47,987 nt of DNA, taken from Halanaerobium saccharolyticum. GTDB lineage: Bacteria; Bacillota; Halanaerobiia; Halanaerobiales; Halanaerobiaceae. Under the pieces are notes generated by a model. That model saw nothing but the letters and a program-made list of their open reading frames with translations, ran no database searches and was not told where the DNA came from. Shown in pieces: positions 22,955 through 30,761 of the stretch. The first letter of the stretch is position 1. Each line of letters begins with the position of its first letter. The translations under genes and the position numbers were made by a program. Where the stretch lies: positions 1 through 47,987 of the forward strand of contig NZ_QAXS01000026.1 of NCBI RefSeq assembly GCF_003053565.1. Direction: 5' to 3'.

Positions 22955-23985
22955 TCTATTTTAACTCCTTTTTGACCTTTTTTAGCTTTCGCAATCACAG
23001 CAACATCCAGACCTTCTCCGTAGAGATCAATTAAAAGCTCAGCTGCATCTTCTTTGGCAACTGAAATTAAAAGGCCACCTGAGGTCTGCGGATCATACAT
23101 TAATTCATAAAGAGTCTGGTCTCTTTTTCCGCTCTCACTGACAAATCCCTCATAATTATCTCTATTTTTATAGGCACCTGCGGGTAAAAGTCCGGATTCC
23201 GCAAAATCTCTTACTCCTTCAAAAATTGGAATCTCTGGAGCCTCAATTGTGATTTCCAGACTGCTGTTTTCTGACATCTCAAGCAGATGTCCAATCAAAC
23301 CAAAACCGGTTACATCTGTACAGGCATTGATCTGATACTGGTCAAAATATTTTAAAGCAGTATTATTTAATGTTAACATTGATTTTACTGCCGGATTATT
23401 TTCATCACTTTTAGTGAAACCACCCTTAATTGCTGAAACCATAACTCCAGTTCCCAGCGGCTTTGTTAAAAGAATGAGATCACCTTCTTTTATACCGGAG
23501 TTGCTGAGTAAATTATCTGGATGGACAGTCCCGGTTACCGAAAGTCCATATTTGGGCTCTTCATCAACAACGGTGTGACCGCCACATAAGCTGGCACCTG
23601 CTTCTTTAACTTTATCAGCACCTCCCTGCAGAATCTGCGAAAGAATTTCTGCTTCCAGACAGGAAGGAAAACCAACTATATTCATTGCTAAAATAGGCTG
23701 GCCGCCCATTGCATAAACATCACTTAAGGCATTAGCAGCAGCAATCTGTCCAAATAGATAGGGATCATCCACTACCGGGGTAAAGAAATCAAGCGTCTGA
23801 ATCAAAGCTATCTCATCTGTTAGACTGTAGACAGCAGCATCATCAGCCTTATCAAGACCGATTAAAAGTTTTTCCGGATCAGCCGGAAAATTAACGCGAC
23901 GCAGAACCTGCGCCAGAGCCTTAGGGCCCATCTTGGCTGCTCAACCAGAAGTTTTGCTGTAATCAGTTAATTTGATCTGAGACAT
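22945..23985 (-). CDS. selD: Selenophosphate synthetase, selenoprotein form (in-frame UGA = Sec)
   Basis: Makes selenophosphate from selenide and ATP, the Se donor for Sec and selenouridine. The open frame begins at 23931, but that lacks the catalytic N-terminus. Reading back through one TGA (23941-23943) gives (M)SQIKLTDYSKTSG-Sec-AAKMGPKALAQ from an ATG at 23985. This is exactly the SelD active-site context, where Cys or Sec follows TSG and Lys lies three residues on. A hairpin fitting a bacterial SECIS follows (23898-23914). Later motifs: LLIGLDKADDAAVY, TLDFFTPVVDDPY, GGHTVVDEEPKYGLSVTG and TDVTGFGLIGHL. Full length is about 346 residues, normal for SelD. It overlaps DUF3343 by 10 nt and follows yedF. 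The ribosome site (GGTGAT) is weak. Confidence 0.93.
23898..23914 (-). promoter_or_regulatory. SECIS element of selD
   Basis: In the mRNA, GGCGCAG-GUU-CUGCGUC forms a 7-bp stem (one G-U pair) with a GUU apical loop. The stem starts 26 nt after the UGA. Bacterial SECIS hairpins bind SelB through a small loop with conserved G-U placed at about this distance. Confidence 0.7.
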
Positions 23986-24060
23986 AATATCACCAACTTT
24001 CTTTACTATTTCTTTAAATCTACATCTATAAATATATAATTAATGAAAGAAAATAGCAAA

Positions 24061-24660
24061 TTAAACTCTGACAGTACTGCTGCTGTTGAGGCTGTCAACA
24101 ATTTCATACATGTTGCTGACCTCTCCAACTTCAACCTGATCACTTAAATTGTAATAATCCAGGCAGGTTCCACAGAGTAGGATTTTAACCCCTGCTGCTT
24201 CTAAATCAGCTAAAACAGCAGTCACATCCTTTTCTAAAACAGCCAGCTTAACTCCGGCATTTAAGAAAATTACTTTTTTAGGCTGGGGCTTAATATCTAG
24301 TAGAGTTGAAAGAAAACCCTTAATCAAAATTTTACCAAGCTCCTCATCCCCTTCACCTAAGGTATCAGAGGCTACTAAATAAACTTTTCCCTGCTGAGAT
24401 TCAGACTCAGAGCCGACAGCTGCACCAGCTTTATCCTCTACTTTATCAGCGGCAGTTTTTTTAATCATAATTTTAAAGTAATCTTCAGCTTCTTCTACAA
24501 TCGTAACTTCTGCCTTCATTTTACGAGCCAGTTTAGCAACATTTTCCGAAGCAGTTCTATTATCAACTACAGTTAAAATTTCATCATTATCAGCCATCGC
24601 TTTTTTGGTCAGCACAACCGGCTTGGGGCAGGCTAAACCACGTGCATCTATTTCTTTCAT
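24061..24660 (-). CDS. yedF: YedF-type selenium metabolism protein (TusA + DsrE-like domains)
   Basis: A 199-residue two-domain protein. Residues 1-72 are a TusA-like sulfur/selenium carrier domain with the active Cys in ARGLACPKPVVLTKKAM. A charged Ala/Ser/Glu linker lies at about 73-92. Residues 93-199 are a DsrE/F-like domain with VYLVASDTLGEGDEELG and the Cys pair in ILLCGTCLDYYNL. This fusion is the TIGR03527 type (selenium metabolism protein YedF) and occurs with selD and a class V aminotransferase, as here. Probable role: passing persulfide or selenide-level Se from the lyase-like enzyme to SelD. The start is supported by GGAGG and by the usual N-terminus of the family. Confidence 0.9.
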   Translation of the reverse strand: MKEIDARGLACPKPVVLTKKAMADNDEILTVVDNRTASENVAKLARKMKAEVTIVEEAEDYFKIMIKKTAADKVEDKAGAAVGSESESQQGKVYLVASDTLGEGDEELGKILIKGFLSTLLDIKPQPKKVIFLNAGVKLAVLEKDVTAVLADLEAAGVKILLCGTCLDYYNLSDQVEVGEVSNMYEIVDSLNSSSTVRV

Positions 24661-24727
24661 TTTTAATTCCTCCAGTTAGAATTTGGATTTTTAAATTTGA
24701 TCTGTTAATTATTTAAAGTAAATTAAA

Positions 24728-25867
24728 TTACTTAATCGTTTCTATTATATTTAAAAATTTATCTACCTCGGCTTCAGTATTAAAATAACCGGGGCTGAGC
24801 CTCAGCATTCCAGTTTTATCTGTGCCCAGACTCTGATGTAATAAAGGAGCACAGTGCAGGCCGCCCCGCAGCTGAATATCATATTCCTGCTGCAGTTTAA
24901 AGGCCAGTTGGTTGGAGCTCAAACCCTGATGATTAAATGCTGTCACAGCTGTTCTATTTTTAGTCTCTTTTTTTCCGTAAAGTTTTATCTCAGGTAGATC
25001 AGTTAAACCGGCAATCAGCCGCTCAAGCAGAGTCATCTCCCGTTGATGAATCCTGGCAAGGCCTTCATTTTTGATAAACTTAATTCCTGCCGCCAGACCA
25101 ATTATTCCAGGTGTATTAAGGGTTCCTGCCTCCAGATAATCCGGCATTATTTCAGGTTGAGTAATGCTTAAGGAATTTGTTCCGGTTCCACCTTCTTTTA
25201 AAGGCAGCATAGACTTGGGATCTCTAACATATAAAGCACCAACTCCTGGTGGTCCAAATAATGACTTGTGGCCCGGGACTGCTAGAAAATCAATTTTCAG
25301 CTCCTCCACATCAATAGGAATCACTCCCGCTGTCTGGGCTGCATCAACTAAAAACAATATTTTTTCTGCAGCAGCTATTTCTCCAATTTTTTTAAGATCA
25401 TTAACTGTCCCCAGAACATTGGAGGCATGAGAAATTACAATTAAACGGGTATTATCTTTAACAGCATTTATGATTCCCTGATAATCAATTTCTGCACTTT
25501 CCGGGTCTATATCTATGTAATCTACTTCAATTGCTTTCTCAATTTTTAAGCGCTCCAGCGGTCTCAGCACCGAGTTATGTTCCATCTTTGAAGTTATAAC
25601 ATGATCTCCTCTTTTTAAAACACCCTTAATTACAGTATTTAAAGATTCAGTTGCTCCAGAATTGAAAACTATATGAGCAGAATCATTAACTCCAAAAAAA
25701 TCAGCCACTTCTTCCCTGCCTGCAAAAACCTTTCTGGCTGCATCCATACTTTTCCCAGAACCTGAACGACCGGGATTCATGCCTGAGTTTCTAAAAAATG
25801 TGTCCACCGCCTGATAAACAGACTCCGGTTTGGGCCAGCTGGTAGCAGCATTATTAAAATATATCAT
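24728..25867 (-). CDS. Cysteine desulfurase / selenocysteine lyase family enzyme
   Basis: PLP-dependent class V aminotransferase fold of 379 residues. Visible motifs: MIYFNNAATSWPKPESVY opening, FNSGATESLN (PLP phosphate site, about 70), DAAQTAGVIPIDV (Asp stacking on PLP, about 172), VPGHKSLFGPPG (Schiff-base Lys, about 198) and GGLHCAPLLHQ (catalytic Cys loop, about 338). This subgroup (TIGR01977-like) is regularly found with selD and yedF and may supply selenium or sulfur rather than make Fe-S clusters. It is first in the csd-yedF-selD-DUF3343 run, with 67 nt to yedF. Substrate (cysteine or selenocysteine) cannot be told from sequence. Confidence 0.88.
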   Translation of the reverse strand: MIYFNNAATSWPKPESVYQAVDTFFRNSGMNPGRSGSGKSMDAARKVFAGREEVADFFGVNDSAHIVFNSGATESLNTVIKGVLKRGDHVITSKMEHNSVLRPLERLKIEKAIEVDYIDIDPESAEIDYQGIINAVKDNTRLIVISHASNVLGTVNDLKKIGEIAAAEKILFLVDAAQTAGVIPIDVEELKIDFLAVPGHKSLFGPPGVGALYVRDPKSMLPLKEGGTGTNSLSITQPEIMPDYLEAGTLNTPGIIGLAAGIKFIKNEGLARIHQREMTLLERLIAGLTDLPEIKLYGKKETKNRTAVTAFNHQGLSSNQLAFKLQQEYDIQLRGGLHCAPLLHQSLGTDKTGMLRLSPGYFNTEAEVDKFLNIIETIK

Positions 25868-25960
25868 TAAATTTACACCGCCTTTTAAAAACTGTCTTAA
25901 ATAATTAATTCTTTTTATAGCCTGAAAAACCTTTATTTAAATTTAGCTATCTGACTGAAA

Positions 25961-26007
25961 ATGTTCATTTATGTTCACGCACCCGGTGCGTGAACATAAA
26001 TGAACAT
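25961..26007. repeat. Perfect 47-bp palindrome
   Basis: Two 23-bp arms around a single central C (25984). Each arm holds TGTTCA twice in the same direction (TGTTCATTTATGTTCA) and ends in CACGCACC next to the centre. It lies between the flavodiiron terminator and the csd-like gene. It could be a dimeric-repressor site array, a REP-type element or a very strong hairpin. Confidence 0.85.
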
Positions 26008-26009
26008 AA

Positions 26010-26040
26010 AAAAGCCCCTGCGCTAAGACAGGAGCCTTCT
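26010..26040 (-). terminator. Terminator of the flavodiiron gene
   Basis: On the minus strand AAGGCTCCTG and CAGGGGCTT form a 9-bp stem with one bulge and an 8-nt loop, followed by T6. It abuts the 47-bp palindrome. Confidence 0.8.
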
Positions 26041-26081
26041 CTTGGAGATTATTCAATTAAAGCGAACTTTATTTATATTTT

Positions 26082-27254
26082 CTAAAGATTTTCCAGGTCA
26101 GCTTTTACTTCTTCTACCAGACGGTCAATTTCCTGATAATCCTCTTCTGCCCCGTGGCCTTTTGCAACAACTGGATCATAGAGTTCTACCTTTAAGTTAG
26201 GCATTAGCTCTAAGAGCTTATCAGTCATTCTGCCTGCCCAGCCGTAAGAACCAATAATCGAAGCATAACGGGTTTTTGGCTTTAAGACATTGGCCAGATA
26301 AGCTGCATATACTGCAGATGGATGTGGTCCGGTTAAAACGGTTGGAGAACCAAAGATTACAGTTGATGCATCGACAAGTGAAATTGCCAGATCACCTAAA
26401 TCAACATCGGCCAGATTAAAGGGTTTAACTTTAATTCCCTCATCAATCAACCGACTGATAAAGTATTTTATTAAATCATCAGTACTGCCGTGCATTGAAA
26501 CATAGGGCACTACAACTTCTGGCTTAACCTCATCACTAACCCATTCCTGATAGGCTTCTAAAATCATTTCTGGATTATCATAAATAGGACCGTGGCTGGG
26601 AGCAATCATGTCAATCTCATAGTCTTCTAATTTAGCCAGATTCTTTTTGATAATCATTCTAAAAGGCATCATAATCTCAGCATAATATCTTTTGGCAGCC
26701 TTATAAACCTCACTATGATCTTCTACAAATAGATCACTGGTTGCCAGGTGAGAGCCAAAGAAATCACAGGGGAATAAAATATTTTCTTCCTGCAGATAGG
26801 TTGACATGGTTTCAGGCCAGTGAACCCAGGGAGTATCAATAAACTCTAAGGTGCGGCCACCCAAATCAACAGTCTCACCATCTTCAACTACTCTAATCTG
26901 ATCAGAATCAAGATCAAGCAGGTCTAAAAGCATTGGCTTTGCTTTTTTGGAACTTAAAACCTCAGCTTCCGGAAACTTCTCTAATAAATGAGGAATAGAC
27001 CCTGAATGGTCCTGCTCGGCATGGTTGGAAATAATGTAATCTATTTTTTCCACCCCGAGATCATCTAAATTATCTAAAAAGTCTTGAACAAAATCAGGCT
27101 CTACTGTATCAATAATTGCATTCTTTTCTTCACCTTTAACAAAATACGAGTTATAACTTGTACCATCAGGTAGAGGAATCAACTCATCAAACAACTTGCG
27201 GTGCCAGTCAATAATTCCCACACTGTAAATATCATCTTTAACTTTTCTAAACAT
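26082..27254 (-). CDS. fprA: A-type flavodiiron protein (O2/NO reductase)
   Basis: Soluble flavodiiron protein of 390 residues that reduces O2 to water or NO to N2O in anaerobes. The N-terminal metallo-beta-lactamase-like domain carries the diiron ligands: HAEQDHSG (about residue 79), WVHWPETM (about 145), FPCDFFGSH (about 163) and APSHGPIYD (about 222). The C-terminal flavodoxin domain has VVPYVSMHGSTDDL (FMN phosphate loop, about 253) and GSYGWAGRMTDKL (about 345). There is no extra rubredoxin or flavin-reductase domain, so it needs an external electron donor. It stands alone behind a perfect consensus promoter, with GGAGG before the ATG, which fits strong stress-inducible expression. Confidence 0.92.
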   Translation of the reverse strand: MFRKVKDDIYSVGIIDWHRKLFDELIPLPDGTSYNSYFVKGEEKNAIIDTVEPDFVQDFLDNLDDLGVEKIDYIISNHAEQDHSGSIPHLLEKFPEAEVLSSKKAKPMLLDLLDLDSDQIRVVEDGETVDLGGRTLEFIDTPWVHWPETMSTYLQEENILFPCDFFGSHLATSDLFVEDHSEVYKAAKRYYAEIMMPFRMIIKKNLAKLEDYEIDMIAPSHGPIYDNPEMILEAYQEWVSDEVKPEVVVPYVSMHGSTDDLIKYFISRLIDEGIKVKPFNLADVDLGDLAISLVDASTVIFGSPTVLTGPHPSAVYAAYLANVLKPKTRYASIIGSYGWAGRMTDKLLELMPNLKVELYDPVVAKGHGAEEDYQEIDRLVEEVKADLENL

Positions 27255-27320
27255 TTAAAACTCCTCCTTATATTCTTATACTTTTTGAAAGTTATTATAA
27301 TAATTATAAATATGTACAGA

Positions 27321-27371
27321 CAGAATTAGCCTGTCAATACATATTATATTAATTCCGACTTCTTTTGTCAA
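27321..27371 (-). promoter_or_regulatory. Consensus promoter of the flavodiiron gene
   Basis: TTGACA (27366-27371), 17 nt, TATAAT (27343-27348), a perfect sigma-A consensus. Just downstream a short inverted repeat GACAG-N7-CTGTC (27321-27337) lies at the start of the transcript and may be an operator. Confidence 0.75.
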
Positions 27372-27422
27372 GTTTATTATATGCCTTTTATTTTATTAGT
27401 TCTGTGAGCTATGTCACAGAAA

Positions 27423-27458
27423 AAATGCCCTGATTTAAATTCAAATCAAAAGGCATTA
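27423..27458 (-). terminator. Terminator after the 27473 gene
   Basis: On the minus strand AATGCC...TGATTT pairs with AAATCA...GGCATT, followed by T6, 15 nt after the stop. Confidence 0.8.
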
Positions 27459-27472
27459 GAATTATTTTTTAT

Positions 27473-28300
27473 TTATCTATAGGTAACACTATCTAGATTG
27501 GCTTCATATAAAACATATTTATCAAAGTTATTTTCAATTTCCACAGTTATTGAAGCCGGCAGATTATAATTTTGATAATCTATATAATCATCATAATAAG
27601 CTTTGAGGCTAACTCTGTTTCCATCGAAATTAAATTCATCAGTCGTAATAGAAATTAATTTTCCCTGTTCATTAAAATCAAGAACATAATTAAGTTTTCC
27701 AGAAGTAGTATTCAACTCCAGAAGTGTCCGGTTATTGCTCATGTATCTATAATCTATACTGCCGCTTGCTAAATAATAATAAGGAAAATAAACTGCATCA
27801 ATAATCATCCGGCTCTTTAGAAAAGGTAGAGCACTCTGTCCGTAAACTTCCTGATTATTTTTAATTCCCATATATTTGAATTCATAAATCTGTTTATCTC
27901 CAATCGATACCTCTCGCAATTTATTAAAAGTAACCCGATTTTCATCAATAAACCACTCACTGACAAACTCCTCGTTTTTTAAATTGTAAAATGATTTGAC
28001 TTTAAAATCAAACATCTCACCATATTTATCCTTACGGTATTTGCCAGAATAATTGAGATTAACATAAGTTGATAAATTTCTGTGATCCGGAATACTGGCC
28101 TGAATATATCTTCTTAAGGAAGAAGGAATAGAAATACTATTTGGATTTGGAATCGAAAGATTATCACTGAGTGTATATCGTCTCTGCATAGAGCTGACAT
28201 CCTGCTCATACTGGCGGTCAAGATAGAGATTGGCCAATACTGTATATATTGAGAATGAAATTATTATTAAAAGTACTAGAATCAATATTTTTTTTAGCAA
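27473..28300 (-). CDS. Membrane-anchored protein, DUF6544/DUF6920-like
   Basis: A 275-residue protein with one N-terminal membrane segment (about residues 3-22, very Ile/Leu-rich) and a beta-rich extracytoplasmic domain. SIPSSLRRYIQASIP near residue 60 resembles the LPxPVxRYLR opening of the DUF6544/DUF6920 family. Later strands such as FNFDGNRVSLKAYYDDY fit the same fold. This assignment is from memory of the family pattern and is tentative. Start: the GTG at 28309 is part of the Shine-Dalgarno GAGGTG; TTG at 28300 has 8-nt spacing and was chosen. It is last in a run after HD-GYP and the 28.3 kb protein. Function is unknown. Confidence 0.6.
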   Translation of the reverse strand: MLKKILILVLLIIISFSIYTVLANLYLDRQYEQDVSSMQRRYTLSDNLSIPNPNSISIPSSLRRYIQASIPDHRNLSTYVNLNYSGKYRKDKYGEMFDFKVKSFYNLKNEEFVSEWFIDENRVTFNKLREVSIGDKQIYEFKYMGIKNNQEVYGQSALPFLKSRMIIDAVYFPYYYLASGSIDYRYMSNNRTLLELNTTSGKLNYVLDFNEQGKLISITTDEFNFDGNRVSLKAYYDDYIDYQNYNLPASITVEIENNFDKYVLYEANLDSVTYR

Positions 28301-28323
28301 GATAATCACCTCTATTTATTATT

Positions 28324-28944
28324 TTAGATAAAATAACAGATCTTTCTATTAACGGCTTTTAAACAGGCCTTTGCAATTGCTAAGGAAATATTATTATTTA
28401 CATGAACAGCTCCAACTAATTTTTCCTGTTTTAAATTGTTTTCGGGGTTATACATTGAAATTTCAGCAATTACCAGCTCCTCTTTGCCTTTGATCGTAAA
28501 AATATCATCAACAATAAGCTGCAGCTTAAAATCTAAATATTTATTTAAAATAGTTAAAACAGATCTTCCAATCAATTTTTCTATGCTTTCTCCAATTTGA
28601 GCTTCAAAACTTTCTTTGATTTCCTGCCCATTGATTTTCATTTCCACATTACAGCGGGAGCGATTATTTTCAGTATAAATTGAAACCAGTTCTATTCTTT
28701 CGCTGGAAAATGTGTCAGCAGCCTCTGCAAAATTACTGTCGATCCTGGCAATACTGATCTTTTTATGGTCTATTTTAAAATCTTTGTGCACCAGACAGAC
28801 TGTTTCAACATCTCTAACAATCCTTTTAGGATCTCTTTTCTTATCAGCTATAATGTGGATTTCGTCTATCTGATCTGCACCTGTTAAATTACAGGAGACT
28901 ACCCCTTCAAGTTCCTGAATCAATTTTTTTATTTCTGTATTCAT
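28324..28944 (-). CDS. Conserved hypothetical protein
   Basis: A 206-residue soluble protein. The N-terminal 65 residues (IQELEGVVSCNLTGAD, then DEIHIIADKKRDPKRIVRDVE, then DHKKISIARID) match a conserved pattern I recall from clostridial hypothetical proteins of the 'EIHVLA...PKQIVRDIE' type; no function is known to me. The second half is a beta/alpha domain ending AIAKACLKAVNRKICYF. It has no membrane segment. The start at 28944 is set by GGGGAG 9 nt upstream; the ATG at 28986 lies in the end of the HD-GYP gene and lacks such a site. It is co-transcribed with HD-GYP (31-nt gap) and the 27.5 kb gene. Confidence 0.65.
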   Translation of the reverse strand: MNTEIKKLIQELEGVVSCNLTGADQIDEIHIIADKKRDPKRIVRDVETVCLVHKDFKIDHKKISIARIDSNFAEAADTFSSERIELVSIYTENNRSRCNVEMKINGQEIKESFEAQIGESIEKLIGRSVLTILNKYLDFKLQLIVDDIFTIKGKEELVIAEISMYNPENNLKQEKLVGAVHVNNNISLAIAKACLKAVNRKICYFI

Positions 28945-28975
28945 ATTCAGCTCTCCCCTTTTTAACTTTTTCGGT

Positions 28976-30265
28976 TTAATATTCAAGCGACAACTCTAAT
29001 TTCCTGATTTTTTCTTCACTTTTAAATTTATCATCAAAATATCCATCTCTGATTAATTTAATCATTTTCTCGGCAATTTCCGGATCGAACTGTCCCCCGG
29101 CGCATTTTTTAAATTCCTCAATGATTTCTTCTTTGGTCATCGGCGGTTTATATGTTCTGCCGGTAATCATTACATCCAGTGAATCACAGGCCGTTAAAAT
29201 CCTGGCTCCTACCGGGATTTCTTTTCCTTTCAGACCTTCAGGGTATCCTCTACCGTCCCAGCGTTCATGGTGGTATTTAATTACATCTAATTCTTTATTC
29301 AAAATATCTATATCCTTTAAAAGTTGATATCCATATTCTGTATGTCTTTTAATTTCTTGATATTCCTGTTCGCTTAATTTATCTGAACTTCGCAAAATAT
29401 CATCGTCAACATAAATTTTACCTATGTCATGAATTTTAGCAACACTTATTATTTTTTCTGATTTAGCCCATGATAAATCCATTTCATCACATAGATGATA
29501 TGTATATTTAGCCACTCGTTCACAGTGACCTTCAGTATAATGGTCTTTTGAGTCAATTACTTTTAAGAAACTTTCGATTATTTGAGTATAGGAGTTCAGT
29601 TGTTGTAGTCGAGAATAGAAAAAATCTTTAATTATAAATAATAAAATTATTACAAGAGCAAATAATATCTTTCCAAAATAAAAATAAGAGGCTAATAAAA
29701 TAAGACCTACAAAATAAGATGTAATTAAATTTTTCGAAAGTTCTCTAAAATAACTAATTAATGAAAGATTATTTACATCATTTTCTGCAATCCTAATAAC
29801 TATATAAACTAAAGTGTTATTGATTATAAAATAAATAATACTTGCCAGTAAAATTGATAAAAAAGGGAAAGATCCACTATCTAAAAGTGGCCTTGCCAGT
29901 TTAAATGAAAATGCTCCAGAAGCTGCAGCTAAAAATAAAACAAATCTATTAAACAGAAACTTATACCAGACAAAGTTTCTTTTCAACAATCTAAATTCAA
30001 TTGAGCCAATTGCTGACAAAATAGCTGTCCAGAAGGGATTTAAAAACATAAAGCCAATAATTACTATGGGAAGATTCATAGAAGTATTAATTTCTGTTAA
30101 AGAATTAAAAAACATACTCATATTATTAACTACCAGTAAAGAAATAATTAAAAATATAATTTCACCCAAATTGAAATCTTTAATATATATAAATGCTAAA
30201 CTTAATCCAAGTGAGATAGTTATTATAAAAATAAAAGCAAGATAAATTTTTAGTTTTTTCTTCAT
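28976..30265 (-). CDS. Membrane HD-GYP domain protein (putative c-di-GMP phosphodiesterase)
   Basis: A 429-residue protein. Residues 1-215 hold about six hydrophobic segments (a MASE-like sensor module). A short coiled linker (about 215-235) leads to the HD-GYP domain. Metal and catalytic motifs are complete: EGHCERVAKYT (about 247), AKIHDIGKI (HD, about 277), KRHTEYGY (about 307), and YHHERWDGRGYPEGLKGKEIP (about 332 on, HHE plus GYP). ACDSLDVMITGRTYKPP follows. Such proteins hydrolyse c-di-GMP in response to membrane or external cues (family knowledge). A tiny secreted-type peptide gene lies 60 nt upstream in the same direction, so the membrane half might sense that peptide (inference). GAGGG before the ATG. 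Confidence 0.88.
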   Translation of the reverse strand: MKKKLKIYLAFIFIITISLGLSLAFIYIKDFNLGEIIFLIISLLVVNNMSMFFNSLTEINTSMNLPIVIIGFMFLNPFWTAILSAIGSIEFRLLKRNFVWYKFLFNRFVLFLAAASGAFSFKLARPLLDSGSFPFLSILLASIIYFIINNTLVYIVIRIAENDVNNLSLISYFRELSKNLITSYFVGLILLASYFYFGKILFALVIILLFIIKDFFYSRLQQLNSYTQIIESFLKVIDSKDHYTEGHCERVAKYTYHLCDEMDLSWAKSEKIISVAKIHDIGKIYVDDDILRSSDKLSEQEYQEIKRHTEYGYQLLKDIDILNKELDVIKYHHERWDGRGYPEGLKGKEIPVGARILTACDSLDVMITGRTYKPPMTKEEIIEEFKKCAGGQFDPEIAEKMIKLIRDGYFDDKFKSEEKIRKLELSLEY

Positions 30266-30325
30266 TATGAACCCTCACATTCTTTTTAAATATCCGGCAG
30301 CAGAATAAAAATTTTAACCACTATT

Positions 30326-30415
30326 TTATCTCCAGTGACTGGTTTCAGCTAATACAGAAATAGCTGTACCAAATGTAATTAAAGCTGTTGTGATAGCAAC
30401 ATAAAACTTTTTCAT
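30326..30415 (-). CDS. 29-residue secreted-type peptide precursor
   Basis: A small frame with ATG: charged MKKFY, a hydrophobic core VAITTALITFGTAISV, then LA-ETSHWR and a stop. This is a textbook signal peptide with a likely cleavage after VLA, which would release only six residues, ETSHWR. GAAGGGAG lies 9-10 nt before the ATG. It precedes the membrane HD-GYP gene by 60 nt on the same strand. No AgrB-like processing enzyme or ABC exporter is nearby. Candidates are a peptide signal or a small envelope peptide; I know no family. Confidence 0.55.
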   Translation of the reverse strand: MKKFYVAITTALITFGTAISVLAETSHWR

Positions 30416-30428
30416 TAAGATTCAGCTC

Positions 30429-30465
30429 CCTTCGTTATTTGTATTTCTAAGCTCATTTACGAAGG
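30429..30465 (-). promoter_or_regulatory. Hairpin hiding the ribosome binding site of the peptide gene
   Basis: CCTTCGT (minus strand, 30465-30459) is the exact complement of ACGAAGG (30435-30429), which includes the Shine-Dalgarno sequence of the 29-residue peptide. The 23-nt loop is A-rich. The leader upstream runs about 190 nt to a TATAAT at about 30610, long enough for a riboswitch-like or protein-controlled switch. I could not match it to c-di-GMP-I or -II riboswitch motifs. Confidence 0.45.
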
Positions 30466-30632
30466 TAAGCTCGGCTCATTTTATTTAAGCTAGTCTCTCT
30501 CTGCTGCCAGATTACTCTTTAATATAATTCAATATTATTGGCAGAAGTCCTCTTTTTTAGAGCAAAAAAAGTGCTTTAATAGCTTTATTAATAAGGATTA
30601 CCATTAATTTTTATAATATTATAGTATATTCC

Positions 30633-30665
30633 AAAAGAAAAAGTCCTGAGAAAAATTCTCAGAAC
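30633..30665 (-). terminator. Terminator of fumC
   Basis: On the minus strand GTTCTGAGAA and TTCTCAGGAC form a 10-bp stem with a 3-nt loop, followed by TTTTTCTTTT. It lies about 100 nt after the fumC stop. Confidence 0.9.
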
Positions 30666-30761
30666 CTATCAGCTTACTACTTTTATTTTAATAAAAATTA
30701 CTAATTCAGCGCGGGTTACATATTTCGACATAAATCGGGTGGTTCACGGTGCGTGTACGTT

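Noticed and set aside
30326-30415. Calling the small peptide an AgrD-type autoinducer
   Set aside because: There is no Cys, no acidic C-terminal leader and no AgrB or AgrC nearby; only a signal-peptide-like shape can be supported.
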